Shown: piece after piece, positions 63,718 through 64,000 of the stretch
Numbering within the stretch: the stretch's first letter is position 1
How the letters are laid out: every line of letters begins with the position of its first letter
Source: Panorpa germanica
Taxonomy: Eukaryota > Arthropoda > Insecta > Mecoptera > Panorpidae
NCBI GenBank assembly: GCA_963678705.1
Contig: OY783222.1
Span: 12,905,730-12,969,729, forward strand
Direction of reading: 5' to 3'
DNA: 64,000 nt
Notes under the pieces: model-generated
What the model saw: only the letters and a program-made list of their open reading frames with translations
Databases searched by the model: none
Told to the model about the DNA's origin: nothing
Made by a program: the position numbers and the translations under genes

Positions 63718-64000
63718 TTGGTGTCAGGTGGGGTCTCGAAGAGATATTCCTACACATAAATATCCAAGAGGTACGCCCAAAATTTTTTCTATATATTCTA
63801 CACCTGCATGCAGATCAATTATTCTGGATACCACTACGTCGATCGATTATTTCCAAGATTGCCGAAGAGTACGAGATAGAACGTCAATTCATCTGTATTT
63901 CACATAATTTTTCTACAAGTCCGGTGGATGTAAAACAACAGCCCGCTGAACCAGAAAAAAAAAGAAATCTTTTGCCCCCAGCGAATGGATGGATGCTTCT
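63718..64000 (+). mobile_element. Internal region of the LTR retrotransposon (probable gag start)
   Basis: Downstream of the primer-binding site one frame stays open to the window end (EIFLHINIQEVRPKFF, ISKIAEEYEIERQF, KQQPAEPEKKRNLLPP). No domain is recognised. Position after LTR and primer-binding site suggests gag or leader. Confidence 0.5.

Overview
The window is AT-rich eukaryotic nuclear DNA with many short exons, GT-AG introns and dense transposon debris. The genes (2-oxoglutarate dehydrogenase, RAD54/okra, two ZAD zinc-finger proteins, GPS2, a single JAK/hopscotch, a MADF-BESS protein, an SLC46 transporter) indicate an insect. LINE fragments of a lysine/glutamate-rich type that I associate with ants and wasps make Hymenoptera the most likely order; that is inference, and no species is claimed. 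All gene models were built by hand from splice signals and domain knowledge. Exon lengths sum to open frames in every model.

Layout. 852-9553 (+): eleven exons of a 2-oxoglutarate dehydrogenase E1 gene whose 5' exons lie left of the window. 10454-13643 (+): RAD54/okra, 14 coding exons. 13821-16302 (-): a ZAD zinc-finger gene whose 3' end converges on RAD54. 16.3-20.7 kb: repeats, including a (TA)n tract, a PIF/Harbinger-like element and a foldback element. 20772-25140 (+): GPS2, with a 5'-truncated LINE in intron 1. 25397-26708 (+): a ZAD protein with seven C2H2 fingers. 28200-48967 (+): a JAK kinase (hopscotch), 22 coding exons. 51068-53824 (+): a MADF-BESS protein. 53.8-59.7 kb: repeats. 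59709-62722 (-): an SLC46-type transporter. From 62970: the 5' LTR and start of an LTR retrotransposon that runs off the window.

The main discovery is inside JAK. The 11.4-kb intron between its SH2/linker exon (ends 31832) and its pseudokinase exon (starts 43211) holds a complete second coding unit on the same strand (31920-42349, 17 exons, about 1384 aa). It encodes a signal peptide, four kringles, several farnesoic-acid-methyltransferase-like (FA) domains, a thrombospondin type 1 repeat, two Ig-like domains and one membrane segment. Just after the membrane segment there is a possible GT donor (exon end 42326). Its phase matches the JAK pseudokinase acceptor at 43211. The locus could therefore make three products: a cytosolic JAK, a secreted-ectodomain membrane protein, and, if that donor is used, a roughly 2030-aa membrane receptor carrying the JAK pseudokinase-kinase pair. 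RNA evidence is needed to decide.

Other points: a 54-nt phase-matched GC-rich candidate cassette exon in GPS2; a piece of a JAK pseudokinase exon copied into the MADF-BESS intron next to a transposon end; a RAD54 start codon alone on its exon plus a GC-AG intron; and a MITE family with about ten copies in 64 kb.
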